A stretch of 34,250 bases of DNA from Flammeovirgaceae bacterium (GTDB taxonomy: Bacteria; Bacteroidota; Bacteroidia; Cytophagales; Cyclobacteriaceae): positions 1 through 34,250 of the forward strand of contig JABMNK010000008.1 in the NCBI GenBank assembly GCA_013204595.1, read 5' to 3'. The position numbers and the translations under genes are program-made. Under the pieces are notes generated by a model that saw only the letters and a program-made list of their open reading frames with translations, did not search any database and had not been told where the DNA came from. Below, piece by piece: positions 26,663 to 34,250 of the stretch (the first letter of the stretch is position 1; every line of letters starts with the position of its first letter).

Positions 26663-27179
26663 GATCAAAAAAACATTAGATACTTTTTAAAAAAATAATT
26701 ACTATTCAATAATTCTGCAAATATGCCATTTTTCAATTTACTATGACAGGCTATTTCAAATCTATTTGTAAGTGACGTTATGAAAAAACACCCTCTTTAA
26801 GCGGATATATAGGTTTTCGGCTGCAATGTTACTTGATATTAAGTAGTCTCTTGATATTAATAATTGCATTAATTCAATTTGAATAGCCCATGTATTCCTC
26901 TTCTGATGACATCGTATCTAGGGGTGTAAATAGCAATGTGATAGAACTACTTCTAGGCTAAACTTAGCCATAATCTTGGAGTGAAATAAGTACTATTGCT
27001 CTCTTCGAGTTATTCCAATCAAAATTATCATATGGGAAGACAGAACAAAAAAACACAACTTAAAATTAGATGGGATATTGATGACTTCTCTTGAAAATAT
27101 CGCTAAAAGTCAAAATAAATCATCGTGAATTTGCTTTAAAATTGATAAGATTATCTCATTATCAACAACTCCTAATTAA
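26663..27179. other. 517-bp gap upstream of thrS
   Basis: The XRE gene (minus) ends at its right edge and thrS (minus) starts at its left edge. I see no coding frame or RNA gene. A candidate -7 element for thrS (CATATTTG on the minus strand) lies at 26718-26725. An 11-bp direct repeat CTTGATATTAA occurs at 26832-26842 and 26850-26860. Confidence 0.35.
26718..26725 (-). promoter_or_regulatory. thrS: Candidate -7 element of thrS
   Basis: The minus strand reads CATATTTG, matching TAnnTTTG except at base 1, 56 bp before the thrS start codon. Confidence 0.35.
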
Positions 27180-27965
27180 TCAATTATTTAAGTCAAAATT
27201 GTCTTTAATGTTTTTTACATTTTTTTGAATATCCAAAACGATATCCGTCAACTTATCAATCGATATCTCCTTAGACGCTGCTGGATCTGGGAAATCAATG
27301 CTAATAAAGGCACGTGCCTCCCATGCCTCCTCTACCTCCTCAGGATCAATTTCGTAGGCACTATAGGCTTGATTGTCAGAAACCAAGTAAAGCTTACCCC
27401 GCTCCTCAATATAGTTAAATAAACGCTTGTATACGATGCCTTCAGTGTGGGTTATCAATACATATGTTTTTCCGTTTTTAATGTCTTGTACCGAATCAAT
27501 GTATTTGCCAATAACGATACTACCTGTTGAAAGGGGTAACATAGAATCACCCACAAGTTCAAATGCACGATAAGTTGCGTTTTTAGCTAAAATAGGTAAT
27601 TGGAATTTCGGCAATTCTGAAATATATTCTGGATCTGAAAAGCCATTGAGATATCCCGCAGATGCTTTTTGATTGATTAATTCAATGTTTTCATTGTCAT
27701 CACGGTCGAGAGTAATGGGTAAGATCTTAATTCGCTCTCTTTGAAATTTTCGGGGATTTTGGATCGTCATATCTTCGCCAATAAGGCCATCGACAGAAAC
27801 ATTGAGTACCTCTGATATTTTCACTAAATTCTGCAGTCGAGGCTCTGCCCGGCCCTCTTCGTAAGCGCCCACTAACGACCTCTTAATACCCAATTCTTGA
27901 GCAAATTGCTCTTGGGTAAATCCGCTCCTTTTTCTTAAATATTTTAAGTTTTCAGCTATAGACAT
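27180..27965 (-). CDS. XRE-family regulator with LexA-like S24 peptidase domain
   Basis: Residues 1-60 form a helix-turn-helix of the XRE/Cro type (F-T-Q-E-Q-F-A-Q-E-L-G-I-K-R-S-L-V-G-A-Y-E). Residues about 120-225 form an S24 self-cleavage domain with probable nucleophile S141 (V-G-D-S-M) and base K180 (V-Y-K-R-L). A plausible cleavage site is A103-G104 (A-S-A-G-Y). Proteins of this plan work like phage CI or LexA, being inactivated by self-cleavage or acting as direct repressors. It lies 31 bp downstream of a small same-strand gene, with which it probably forms an operon. No SOS-type operator was identified. Confidence 0.87.
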   Translation of the reverse strand: MSIAENLKYLRKRSGFTQEQFAQELGIKRSLVGAYEEGRAEPRLQNLVKISEVLNVSVDGLIGEDMTIQNPRKFQRERIKILPITLDRDDNENIELINQKASAGYLNGFSDPEYISELPKFQLPILAKNATYRAFELVGDSMLPLSTGSIVIGKYIDSVQDIKNGKTYVLITHTEGIVYKRLFNYIEERGKLYLVSDNQAYSAYEIDPEEVEEAWEARAFISIDFPDPAASKEISIDKLTDIVLDIQKNVKNIKDNFDLNN

Positions 27966-27996
27966 AGTATTAAATAGTTATTTCCAAATAAAGTAA

Positions 27997-28296
27997 TTAT
28001 TGATCGAATATGATAAAATTCATATCTAAACCAGCCATTTTACCAATAGAATAAAGATGCGTTTGTTGATAATCTCTTTGGCATTCAATAAAAGTGAGTT
28101 TCTCTCTAATCCGATGAACGACATCCTTTAATGAGCACGCTGAATCAACTAAAAGATATCCATAAAAAGGTTTTTTTTTATGGAATGAGGCAAAGAACTT
28201 TACTTGACATTTGCCAGATGACAACTTTTTAGACTCCAGTTTTAAGTTGAATGGATCATCAAAAGCGATCTGTGTTCCAATTTGTTCAATATACAT
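27997..28296 (-). CDS. Small hypothetical protein upstream of the XRE/S24 gene
   Basis: This 99-residue protein (start chosen at the second ATG, 28296, giving M-Y-I-E-Q-I-G-T-Q-I-A-F) is soluble, mixed alpha/beta in character and matches no family I recognise. A longer form beginning at 28326 adds ten mostly hydrophobic residues that look like leader read-through. It shares direction with the XRE/S24 regulator and ends 31 bp before it, so the two probably form one transcript. The 180 bp upstream are very AT-rich and contain A/T triplet runs that could bind the regulator. It is divergent from the carotenoid gene. Confidence 0.55.
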   Translation of the reverse strand: MYIEQIGTQIAFDDPFNLKLESKKLSSGKCQVKFFASFHKKKPFYGYLLVDSACSLKDVVHRIREKLTFIECQRDYQQTHLYSIGKMAGLDMNFIIFDQ

Positions 28297-28478
28297 ACGT
28301 GAATAATTTACTATAATTATTAGCAATAATAGTAATAATATTAGTATTTAACAAGAACTAAACTGAATTACTTAAATATTTGTTTATTTAAAAAACTTAA
28401 AAATTTTAAAACCTGTGCTCAAAAAGTACACGCTTTAATTGATTATGTTATTTTGCCTAACACTTTAAGTATATTTTA

Positions 28479-29951
28479 ATGAACAAAAGGGTTATCATTA
28501 TTGGTACGGGAATTTCAGGTCTTGCAGCGAGCCTAAGAATGCGCCGTAAAGGCTACGAAGTAATCGCCTTTGAATCCAATGATTACGCAGGTGGCAAAAT
28601 CACGGATTTCCAGAAAAATGGGTATCGCTGGGACATGGGACCTTCTCTCTTTACACTACCGAGCTATATTGATGAACTTTTTGAACTTTTTGAAGCAGCT
28701 CCTAGGAAATATTTCAACTACCATCTTAAAAAAAATATTTGTAATTATTTTTGGGAAGATGGGACCCGTTTTTCAGCGGCGGCTTCGCAAGAAGTCTTCA
28801 TAAAGGAAGCCAGCGCCTTGTTTAACGAAGATGCCAAGACAATTAAAAAGTACCTTGATCGATCTAAATTAAAATATGACCTGACAGCACCACTCTTTTT
28901 AGAAAAATCCCTTCATCGAAAAGAAACCTATTTTTCATTAGCCACCTTCAAAGCATTTGTTAATAGCTATCGCCTTCACTTATTTCACTCTTTGAATACT
29001 TTAAATCGAAGTGTATTTAAGAGTGAAAAACTAGTGCAAATATTTAATAGGTTCGCAACCTACAACGGGTCTACACCTTACAAAACACCTGCCATCATGT
29101 CCCTTATTCCGCATCTCGAAATGGGCTTAGGCACCTACTTTCCTCAAGGAGGAATCCATGAAATCAGTCAAAGTCTGTATCGATTAGCCCAAGCTCAAGG
29201 CGTCCAATTTCATTTTAATGAATCCGTAGAGCAGATTTTGCACTCCAACCAGCAGACCACTGGGATCATTACTAATATAGGCCAATACCCAAGTGATATC
29301 GTCATATGTAATATGGATGTGTTTGCTGCCTATGACAAATTACTCCCAAATCTTAAGAAACCAATCAAAACACTTCAACAGGAAAGATCCAGCTCTGCAT
29401 TGATTTTTTATTGGGGCATAAAAAAAATATTCCCTGAATTAGATCTTCACAACATCCTTTTTAGCCAAGACTATGAGAAAGAATTTGAACATATCTTTGA
29501 TAAAAAATCTATTTCATCAGATCCTACTATCTATATCAACATTTCTAGCAAAGAAGAGGGTTCAGACGCACCACAAGGTTGCGAAAACTGGTTCGTGATG
29601 ATCAATGCCCCAGGCAATTATGGACAAGACTGGGAAACCCTCAAAAAGGAAGTACGTCAACGCATCGTCAAAAAAATAAATCGCATACTTAAAGTCAATA
29701 TTGAAGAATATATCGAAGCTGAAGAAATTCTAGAACCTATGACTATTGAATCTAGAACCTATTCACACAAAGGATCACTTTATGGCGCTTCTAGTAACAG
29801 TCAATTCGCAGCCTTTTTAAGACATCCAAATTTCTCAAAACAATTGAAAAATTTATATTTCTGTGGGGGTTCAGTACACCCAGGTGGCGGTATCCCCCTA
29901 TGTCTGTTATCCGCAAAAATTGTCAGTAATTTAATTCCCGTAAATAAATAA
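28479..29951 (+). CDS. crtD: Carotenoid desaturase of the CrtI/CrtD family
   Basis: The 490-residue protein starts with an FAD-binding fold (V-I-I-I-G9-T-G-I-S-G14-L, acidic end at E33 in A-F-E-S). It ends with the C-terminal FAD motif F-C-G-G-S-V-H-P-G-G-G-I-P-L-C, typical of phytoene desaturases and their relatives. Length fits. Family membership is clear, but assignment to CrtD (1'-hydroxycarotenoid 3',4'-desaturase) rather than CrtI is inferred from its neighbour: a CruF-like hydratase starts 2 bp after the stop, and in Bacteroidota the pair makes 1'-hydroxylated, 3',4'-desaturated carotenoids. A near-match promoter element TTATTTTG lies at 28448-28455. Confidence 0.75.
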   Translation: MNKRVIIIGTGISGLAASLRMRRKGYEVIAFESNDYAGGKITDFQKNGYRWDMGPSLFTLPSYIDELFELFEAAPRKYFNYHLKKNICNYFWEDGTRFSAAASQEVFIKEASALFNEDAKTIKKYLDRSKLKYDLTAPLFLEKSLHRKETYFSLATFKAFVNSYRLHLFHSLNTLNRSVFKSEKLVQIFNRFATYNGSTPYKTPAIMSLIPHLEMGLGTYFPQGGIHEISQSLYRLAQAQGVQFHFNESVEQILHSNQQTTGIITNIGQYPSDIVICNMDVFAAYDKLLPNLKKPIKTLQQERSSSALIFYWGIKKIFPELDLHNILFSQDYEKEFEHIFDKKSISSDPTIYINISSKEEGSDAPQGCENWFVMINAPGNYGQDWETLKKEVRQRIVKKINRILKVNIEEYIEAEEILEPMTIESRTYSHKGSLYGASSNSQFAAFLRHPNFSKQLKNLYFCGGSVHPGGGIPLCLLSAKIVSNLIPVNK

Positions 29952-29953
29952 TT

Positions 29954-30607
29954 TTGAACGTGCATCGAATCTCAATTTCCTCATTTTCTATCGGGATAAT
30001 CTACCTTTTTCACCTATCCGCCTTGATCGGCATTAGCTTAGGGTATTGGGATTGGTTTTTAGACAAAACCTGGATCAATCTATTGGTGACTTTTGCTTTA
30101 TTTGCCAATGTTTACCCAATTAAAAATATAACAACCATAAAAATCGCATCGTTGATTTTTATAATTGGATTTTCAGCTGAATGGTTAGGCGTCAATTTTG
30201 GACTGATATTCGGGAGCTATAGTTATGGGGAGAATCTAGGATTAAAGATACAAGGTGTTCCCTTATTGATTGGAATTAATTGGATTCTCTTGACCTTTGC
30301 AAGTAGAGCGATTAGCGTAAAGGCTTTTCAAAACCCGTTTTTTCAGGTACTAGCGGCCTCATTGCTCATGGTGTTTGTTGATATACTAATCGAGCCTGTT
30401 GCTCCAAGAATTGGATTTTGGACATTCTCAGATGTCATAGCCCCTTTCAGTAATTATATTGGTTGGTTTCTTATTGCTGCAATTATTCAGATGATCCTCG
30501 AACGCACCAAAACAACTGGGAATTTTCAATTATCGCTTCATCTAATATTGATTCAAATTGTTTTTTTTGGGTATTTAGTCCTTTTGTTTAAAACCAATCA
30601 AGTTTAA
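29954..30607 (+). CDS. cruF: CruF-like carotenoid 1',2'-hydratase, membrane protein
   Basis: The 217-residue protein has about six or seven hydrophobic helices and the conserved E-W-L-G-V-N-F-G-x-I-F-G-x-Y-x-Y-G-E and D-x-x-I-E-P-V-A pattern of the carotenoid biosynthesis family that includes CruF. CruF adds water across the end double bond of psi-end carotenoids. The gene begins with TTG two bases after the desaturase stop; an in-frame GTG at 29960 is an alternative. The tight spacing implies translational coupling. Its substrate is not proved by sequence. Confidence 0.82.
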   Translation: MNVHRISISSFSIGIIYLFHLSALIGISLGYWDWFLDKTWINLLVTFALFANVYPIKNITTIKIASLIFIIGFSAEWLGVNFGLIFGSYSYGENLGLKIQGVPLLIGINWILLTFASRAISVKAFQNPFFQVLAASLLMVFVDILIEPVAPRIGFWTFSDVIAPFSNYIGWFLIAAIIQMILERTKTTGNFQLSLHLILIQIVFFGYLVLLFKTNQV

Positions 30608-30648
30608 ACGAATTTAAACGATCCCTATATCCGGTTCTGGTAAAGGTC

Positions 30649-30683
30649 AAAAAAAAAGCCGCCTGCACCCCTACAAACGACTT
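30649..30683 (-). terminator. Terminator downstream of the tRNA-like gene
   Basis: On the minus strand AAGTCG (30683-30678) pairs with CGGCTT (30661-30656), with an inner T-G-T-A/T-G-C-A stem, and is followed by a T-tract that starts in the stem end and runs to about 30649. It lies 30 bp past the tRNA-like 3' end. Confidence 0.6.
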
Positions 30684-30712
30684 TAAAATAAACAATAATA
30701 ACCCAAAAATTG

Positions 30713-30834
30713 CTGTAGGAGAAGGACTCGAACCTCCACGAAGTAGTTAGACACATACGAGCTCCATATGTGTTTTATCCCGAACCTTCACCCCCGAGAC
30801 AGGAGGGCATGTCTGCCAGTTTCATCACCCTACA
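30713..30834 (-). tRNA. Unusual class II tRNA-like gene, leucine-type body, GUC at anticodon
   Basis: The minus strand folds as a cloverleaf. The 7-bp acceptor pairs TGTAGGG with TCCTACA. The D-arm ATGAAACTGGCAGACAT has A14, G18, G19 and the leucine-type 3-bp stem. The anticodon stem CCCTC/GGGGG closes loop CTGTCTC, and the T-arm GGAGG-TTCGAGT-CCTTC is canonical. The triplet at 34-36 is GTC (30800-30798), and base 37 is T, where tRNAs almost always have a purine. The base after the acceptor is G, whereas leucine tRNAs have A. The variable region is about 53 nt (30738-30790), with a 5-bp base stem and a 9-bp tip hairpin (ACACATATG/CGTATGTGT). It does not fit tRNA-Leu, tRNA-Ser, tRNA-Asp or tRNA-Sec. 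Confidence 0.65.
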
Positions 30835-30933
30835 TTATATATCAATTCGTTTAATTGATTGTTCAAAATTAATGGTATTTACATTTATATTAAAAATTAT
30901 TTAATTAAATAGATGAAAATTTACATAGTTGTG

Positions 30934-30941
30934 TACTTTTG
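30934..30941 (+). promoter_or_regulatory. -7 promoter element of the Lrp/AsnC gene
   Basis: TACTTTTG is an exact TAnnTTTG match 39 bp ahead of the regulator's ATG. No clear -33 TTTG is seen at the usual distance. Confidence 0.5.
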
Positions 30942-30980
30942 TAACGTATTTTTAAACAATCACTAAAATATAAGTTTAAG

Positions 30981-31445
30981 ATGGGTAAGAATTATGAAAT
31001 TGACAACATAGATCTCAAGATTCTCAATATTTTGATGGAAGATGCTAAAATGCCTTACACAGAAGTAGCAAAAAAGGTATTTGTTTCAGGGGGAACTGTT
31101 CATGTTAGAATGAAAAAACTGGAAGAAATGGGCGTCGTCACAGGCACCACACTTAAAATGGATTATTCGAAACTTGGATTTGACGTCACCTGCTTCATGG
31201 GTATCTACCTGCTAAGAAGTTCCCTTTATGATCAAGTCGTCATGAAGCTTCGGGATATTCCAGAGGTTGTCAAAGTACATTATACAACTGGTAATTACAA
31301 TATTTTTATAAAAATTCACTGCAAAGACACCAAACATCTCAAAGATGTACTTCATGACAAAATTCAAAAAGTAGAGGGTATTGAGCGTACAGAAACTTTT
31401 ATTTCATTGGAGGAGAGCATGAATCGACATCTTTCTTTTGATTGA
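30981..31445 (+). CDS. Lrp/AsnC-family transcriptional regulator
   Basis: The 154-residue protein has an N-terminal winged helix (residues about 7-60: D-L-K-I-L-N-I-L-M-E-D-A, then G-G-T-V-H-V-R-M-K-K-L) and a C-terminal ligand-binding RAM domain (about 70-145: V-T-C-F-M-G-I-Y-L, G-N-Y-N-I-F-I-K). Regulators of this class respond to amino acids or related metabolites and act as octamers. Length is standard. It stands alone between the tRNA-like gene and the suf operon, 184 bp before sufB, and its target genes are unknown. Confidence 0.92.
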   Translation: MGKNYEIDNIDLKILNILMEDAKMPYTEVAKKVFVSGGTVHVRMKKLEEMGVVTGTTLKMDYSKLGFDVTCFMGIYLLRSSLYDQVVMKLRDIPEVVKVHYTTGNYNIFIKIHCKDTKHLKDVLHDKIQKVEGIERTETFISLEESMNRHLSFD

Positions 31446-31513
31446 ACGTTATCTGAAAGCCTAAGGCATACCATACGTAGCATTACTTGGTCCAAATAGT
31501 AACTTGAATTTAA

Positions 31514-31539
31514 TTTTTTAGTGGTGAATCACTAAAAAA
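31514..31539. repeat. Inverted repeat upstream of the suf operon
   Basis: TTTTTTAGTG (31514-31523) and CACTAAAAAA (31530-31539) are exact reverse complements around GTGAAT. The A/T runs are at the outer ends in the wrong order for an intrinsic terminator (T-run first), so a protein-binding site or cruciform is more likely. It lies 47 bp ahead of the sufB -7 element. Confidence 0.45.
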
Positions 31540-31585
31540 ATTACTACTTAATTGGCTCTTATTTAGAATGTGTATAAATAAGTGG

Positions 31586-31593
31586 TAAATTTG
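31586..31593 (+). promoter_or_regulatory. sufB: -7 promoter element of the suf operon
   Basis: TAAATTTG is an exact TAnnTTTG match 36 bp ahead of the sufB ATG. Confidence 0.55.
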
Positions 31594-31629
31594 CGTTCAA
31601 TATAGACCCGTTCAAAAATAAGTGAAGCA

Positions 31630-33075
31630 ATGAGTAAGGATGATCAGATATTAGAGGAATTCACATCTAAAGAATATGAGCACGGTTGGTCTGTTGATTT
31701 TGAAGCAGATGAGGCCCCTTTTGGTATAAATGAAGAAATTGTCCGCTTTATATCTAATAAAAAAAAGGAACCTGATTGGATGCTCCAATGGAGACTCAAA
31801 GCCTTCCGGCTTTGGGAGACTCTTGAAGAACCCAAATGGTCCAATGTACATTATCCCAAAATAAATTATCAAGGCATCAAATACTATTCGGCTCCTAAAA
31901 AGGGTGGTAATATTAAAAGTCTTGATGAACTTGATCCTGAAATGGCAAAAACCTTTGAAAGGTTGGGGATTTCTTTAAATGAGCAAAAAAAATTAAACGG
32001 CATAGCCGTGGATGCGGTGATTGACTCGGTATCGGTAGCCACTACCTTCAAAGAAACACTTTCTGAGTTGGGTGTTATTTTTTGTTCGTTCAGTGAAGCC
32101 GTTATTGAACACCCTGAATTGATTAAAAAATATCTAGGATCTGTTGTTCCAGCAGCTGATAATTACTTCTCAGCCCTCAATTCAGCTGTCTTTTCTGATG
32201 GCTCCTTTTGTTATATACCAAAAGGCGTGAGATGTCCTATGGAACTTTCCACTTATTTCAGGATAAATGCGGCCAATACTGGACAATTTGAGAGAACATT
32301 GATCGTTGCCGAAGATGATAGCTATGTGAGCTATTTAGAAGGCTGTACTGCCCCCATGCGAGATGAAAATCAGCTTCATGCGGCAGTCGTCGAGATTTAT
32401 GCGGCAAAAAATGCTGAAGTCAAGTATTCAACCGTCCAAAATTGGTATCCTGGAAACAAAGAAGGCTTAGGTGGCATCTATAATTTTGTGACCAAACGTG
32501 GAATTTGTGCAGGTGATCATGCTAAGATTTCTTGGACCCAAGTCGAAACAGGATCCGCAGTGACTTGGAAATACCCCTCTTGTATTCTCAAAGGAGATTA
32601 TTCTGTTGGTGAATTTTATTCGGTAGCCGTCACCAACAATTACCAACAAGCTGATACGGGCACCAAAATGATCCATTTAGGTAAAAACACGAGGTCAAGA
32701 ATCGTTTCAAAAGGTATCTCTGCTGGTAAATCGCAAAATTCCTACAGAGGACATGTCAGTATTGCCAAAAGAGCGGTCAATTCAAGAAATTTCTCACAAT
32801 GCGATTCGCTACTTATGGGAGATCAATGTGGGGCACATACGTTCCCATATATAGATGTCGAAAATAGCACGTCGCAAATTGAGCATGAAGCGACTACTTC
32901 AAAAATCGGAGAAGATCAAATATTCTATTGTAAACAAAGAGGCTTAGACGAAGAAAGTTCTATTGCATTGATTGTAAATGGTTTCGCAAAAGAAGTGATG
33001 AATAATTTACCTATGGAATTTGCAGTGGAAGCCCAAAAGTTGCTAGCACTCACCTTGGAAGGTAGTGTTGGATAA
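31630..33075 (+). CDS. sufB: Fe-S cluster assembly scaffold SufB
   Basis: The 481-residue protein has the beta-helix SufB core with the marker segments [28 protein letters not shown] and the C-terminal [16 protein letters not shown] and E-H-E-A-T-T-S-K-I. SufB forms the SufBC2D complex on which Fe-S clusters are built in the cytoplasm. Length fits Bacteroidota SufB. It starts the operon, and sufC follows after 25 bp. Confidence 0.97.
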   Translation: MSKDDQILEEFTSKEYEHGWSVDFEADEAPFGINEEIVRFISNKKKEPDWMLQWRLKAFRLWETLEEPKWSNVHYPKINYQGIKYYSAPKKGGNIKSLDELDPEMAKTFERLGISLNEQKKLNGIAVDAVIDSVSVATTFKETLSELGVIFCSFSEAVIEHPELIKKYLGSVVPAADNYFSALNSAVFSDGSFCYIPKGVRCPMELSTYFRINAANTGQFERTLIVAEDDSYVSYLEGCTAPMRDENQLHAAVVEIYAAKNAEVKYSTVQNWYPGNKEGLGGIYNFVTKRGICAGDHAKISWTQVETGSAVTWKYPSCILKGDYSVGEFYSVAVTNNYQQADTGTKMIHLGKNTRSRIVSKGISAGKSQNSYRGHVSIAKRAVNSRNFSQCDSLLMGDQCGAHTFPYIDVENSTSQIEHEATTSKIGEDQIFYCKQRGLDEESSIALIVNGFAKEVMNNLPMEFAVEAQKLLALTLEGSVG

Positions 33076-33100
33076 TTGAAAAAATAAAAAAATATAATTA

Positions 33101-33865
33101 ATGATATCAATAAAAAATCTTCATGCAAAAATAGAGGATAAAGAAATCCTTAGAGGAATCAACCTTGAAGTGAAAGCGGGAGAAGTTCACGCCATCATGG
33201 GTCCGAACGGATCCGGTAAAAGTACACTAGCTTCCGTCCTTGCAGGTAGAGACGGCTATGAAATAACCGAAGGTAGCGTCATCTTTAAGGGTAAAAACTT
33301 ACTCGAATTAGAAGCTGAAGAAAGAGCACGAGAAGGTGTTTTTCTTGCGTTCCAATACCCCGTAGAAATCCCTGGAGTGAGTACTACAAACTTCCTGAAA
33401 ACAGCACTTAATCAAATAAGGGTATATCGAGGTGAAAAACCACTTGATGCAGTCACCTTTCTGAAGTTAATGAAGGAAAAAATGAAGATTGTCGAAATTG
33501 ACCAAGCATTGTTGAGTCGATCTTTAAATGAGGGTTTTTCAGGAGGAGAAAAGAAAAGAAATGAGATTTTTCAAATGGCCATGCTGGCACCTACGCTTGC
33601 CATATTAGACGAAACCGATTCTGGTCTAGATATAGATGCCTTACGCATCGTTTCGCATGGTGTCAATACATTGAGATCCGCTGATAATGCCATTGTAGTT
33701 GTCACGCATTATCAAAGATTACTTGAATACATTGTGCCTGATTTTGTACACGTGCTACTGAACGGTCAAATTGTAAAAACAGGAGATAAAACATTGGCAT
33801 TGGAATTAGAAAAAAAGGGCTATGATTGGATAAAGGCAGCACATGGCGCGCTAGAAGCACAATAA
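33101..33865 (+). CDS. sufC: Fe-S cluster assembly ATPase SufC
   Basis: The 254-residue ABC-type ATPase has Walker A G34-P-N-G-S-G-K-S-T, the SufC-type signature F-S-G-G-E-K-K-R-N-E and Walker B plus D-loop L-A-I-L-D-E-T-D-S-G-L-D. It powers conformational change of the SufBC2D scaffold rather than transport. Gaps are 25 bp to sufB and 5 bp to sufD, so the operon is compact. Confidence 0.97.
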   Translation: MISIKNLHAKIEDKEILRGINLEVKAGEVHAIMGPNGSGKSTLASVLAGRDGYEITEGSVIFKGKNLLELEAEERAREGVFLAFQYPVEIPGVSTTNFLKTALNQIRVYRGEKPLDAVTFLKLMKEKMKIVEIDQALLSRSLNEGFSGGEKKRNEIFQMAMLAPTLAILDETDSGLDIDALRIVSHGVNTLRSADNAIVVVTHYQRLLEYIVPDFVHVLLNGQIVKTGDKTLALELEKKGYDWIKAAHGALEAQ

Positions 33866-33870
33866 AAATA

Positions 33871-34250
33871 ATGGAAATAGCAGTAATCAATACACTTCAA
33901 TCACAATTTGATAAGAGGCAAGGTAAGTTTTCAAAAACCTACCTAAAAACCCGTCAAAAGGCACTTGATTATGTCATTGCCCACGACTTTCCTGGCAGGA
34001 AAGATGAAGATTATAAGTATACCCCTATTGACCGTATTCTTAAAAAGAACTTTGATTTTACTAAAACCGTCTTGACTGACCGTACTGATTTTGACTTCAA
34101 AAGTTCCTTTTATGATCTTAAAGGAAATCATTTGGTTATTTGTAATGGCAACTACCTACCCGAAAAATCAATAATTCTTGATGATATTTGTTGTTCCCTG
34201 CAAAAAGGCTCAAATGCTCAATTCAAAGATGTTTTTGGTGCGCTTAATAT
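33871..34250 (+). CDS. sufD: Fe-S cluster assembly protein SufD, 5' part
   Basis: An ATG at 33871, 5 bp after the sufC stop, opens a frame that continues past the window edge (126 codons visible, no stop). The product begins M-E-I-A-V-I-N-T-L and contains F-P-G-R-K-D-E-D-Y-K-Y-T-P-I near residue 40, the N-terminal signature of SufD, the partner of SufB in the SufBC2D scaffold. The rest lies outside the window. Confidence 0.92.
   Translation, partial: MEIAVINTLQSQFDKRQGKFSKTYLKTRQKALDYVIAHDFPGRKDEDYKYTPIDRILKKNFDFTKTVLTDRTDFDFKSSFYDLKGNHLVICNGNYLPEKSIILDDICCSLQKGSNAQFKDVFGALN

Noticed and set aside
30713-30834. Ordinary tRNA-Leu, tRNA-Ser, tRNA-Asp or tRNA-Sec
   Set aside because: Leu needs an NAG/NAA anticodon and A73; Ser and Asp differ in D-arm or class; Sec needs a UCA anticodon and a longer acceptor and D-stem. 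None fits all features.
31514-31539. Intrinsic terminator of the Lrp/AsnC gene
   Set aside because: The T-run precedes the stem and the A-run follows it on both strands, the reverse of a terminator layout.
1-34250. CRISPR arrays, insertion sequences, prophage or toxin-antitoxin pairs
   Set aside because: No regularly spaced repeats, transposase, integrase or phage structural genes were seen; the XRE/S24 gene alone is not enough for a prophage call.

Overview
The window looks like chromosomal DNA of a Bacteroidota bacterium, plausibly in or near the Saprospiria or another gliding, carotenoid-making marine lineage. The evidence is AT-rich DNA, few Shine-Dalgarno sequences, several upstream matches to the Bacteroidota -7 promoter element TAnnTTTG, a secreted protein with a type IX secretion (T9SS) sorting tail, a CrtD-like/CruF carotenoid pair, long NagB proteins carrying a PIG-L domain, and sufBCD of the Bacteroidota type. 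The genus cannot be fixed from sequence reading alone.

Layout. 1-405: VanZ-like membrane protein, perhaps cut by the window edge. 406-757: no convincing gene, but an 11-bp inverted repeat encloses a decayed-looking stretch. 758-2282: exported TIM-barrel (hydroxypyruvate isomerase-like) protein and a membrane-anchored cyclophilin. 2486-8945: a complete six-gene ebo operon, eboABCDEF, tightly packed with overlaps at D/E and E/F. 9034-15842 (minus): two large secreted proteins, an Asp-box (sortilin-type) beta-propeller protein and an M6 metalloprotease with Calx-beta repeats and a T9SS tail. 16462-17913: exported M20 amidohydrolase. 17967-18977 (minus): WYL regulator with a likely operator. 19423-22376 (minus): amino-sugar operon (ROK kinase plus NagB/PIG-L fusion). 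22551-23297: LytTR regulator with a degenerate receiver. 23381-26662 (minus): the classical thrS-infC-rpmI-rplT translation cluster, where infC seems to start at AUU. 27180-28296 (minus): LexA-like XRE/S24 regulator with a small partner gene. 28479-30607: CrtD-like desaturase and CruF-like hydratase. 30713-30834 (minus): an unusual 122-nt class II tRNA-like gene with its own terminator. 30981-31445: Lrp/AsnC regulator. 31630-end: sufB, sufC and the start of sufD.

How the genes work together. The ebo set (EboA, TatD-like hydrolase, UbiA-like prenyltransferase, sugar-phosphate-cyclase-like enzyme, TIM-barrel protein, phosphatase-superfamily protein) probably makes or exports a prenyl- or sugar-derived small molecule whose identity is still unclear. 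The ROK and NagB/PIG-L genes point to amino-sugar catabolism. CrtD and CruF together suggest a 1'-hydroxylated, 3',4'-desaturated monocyclic carotenoid of the saproxanthin/myxol type. SufBCD assembles iron-sulfur clusters.

The item that most deserves a second look is the tRNA-like gene. Its body is leucine-type class II with intact D- and T-loop contacts, but it carries a GUC triplet at the anticodon position, a pyrimidine at position 37, G73, and a roughly 53-nt variable region ending in a 9-bp hairpin.
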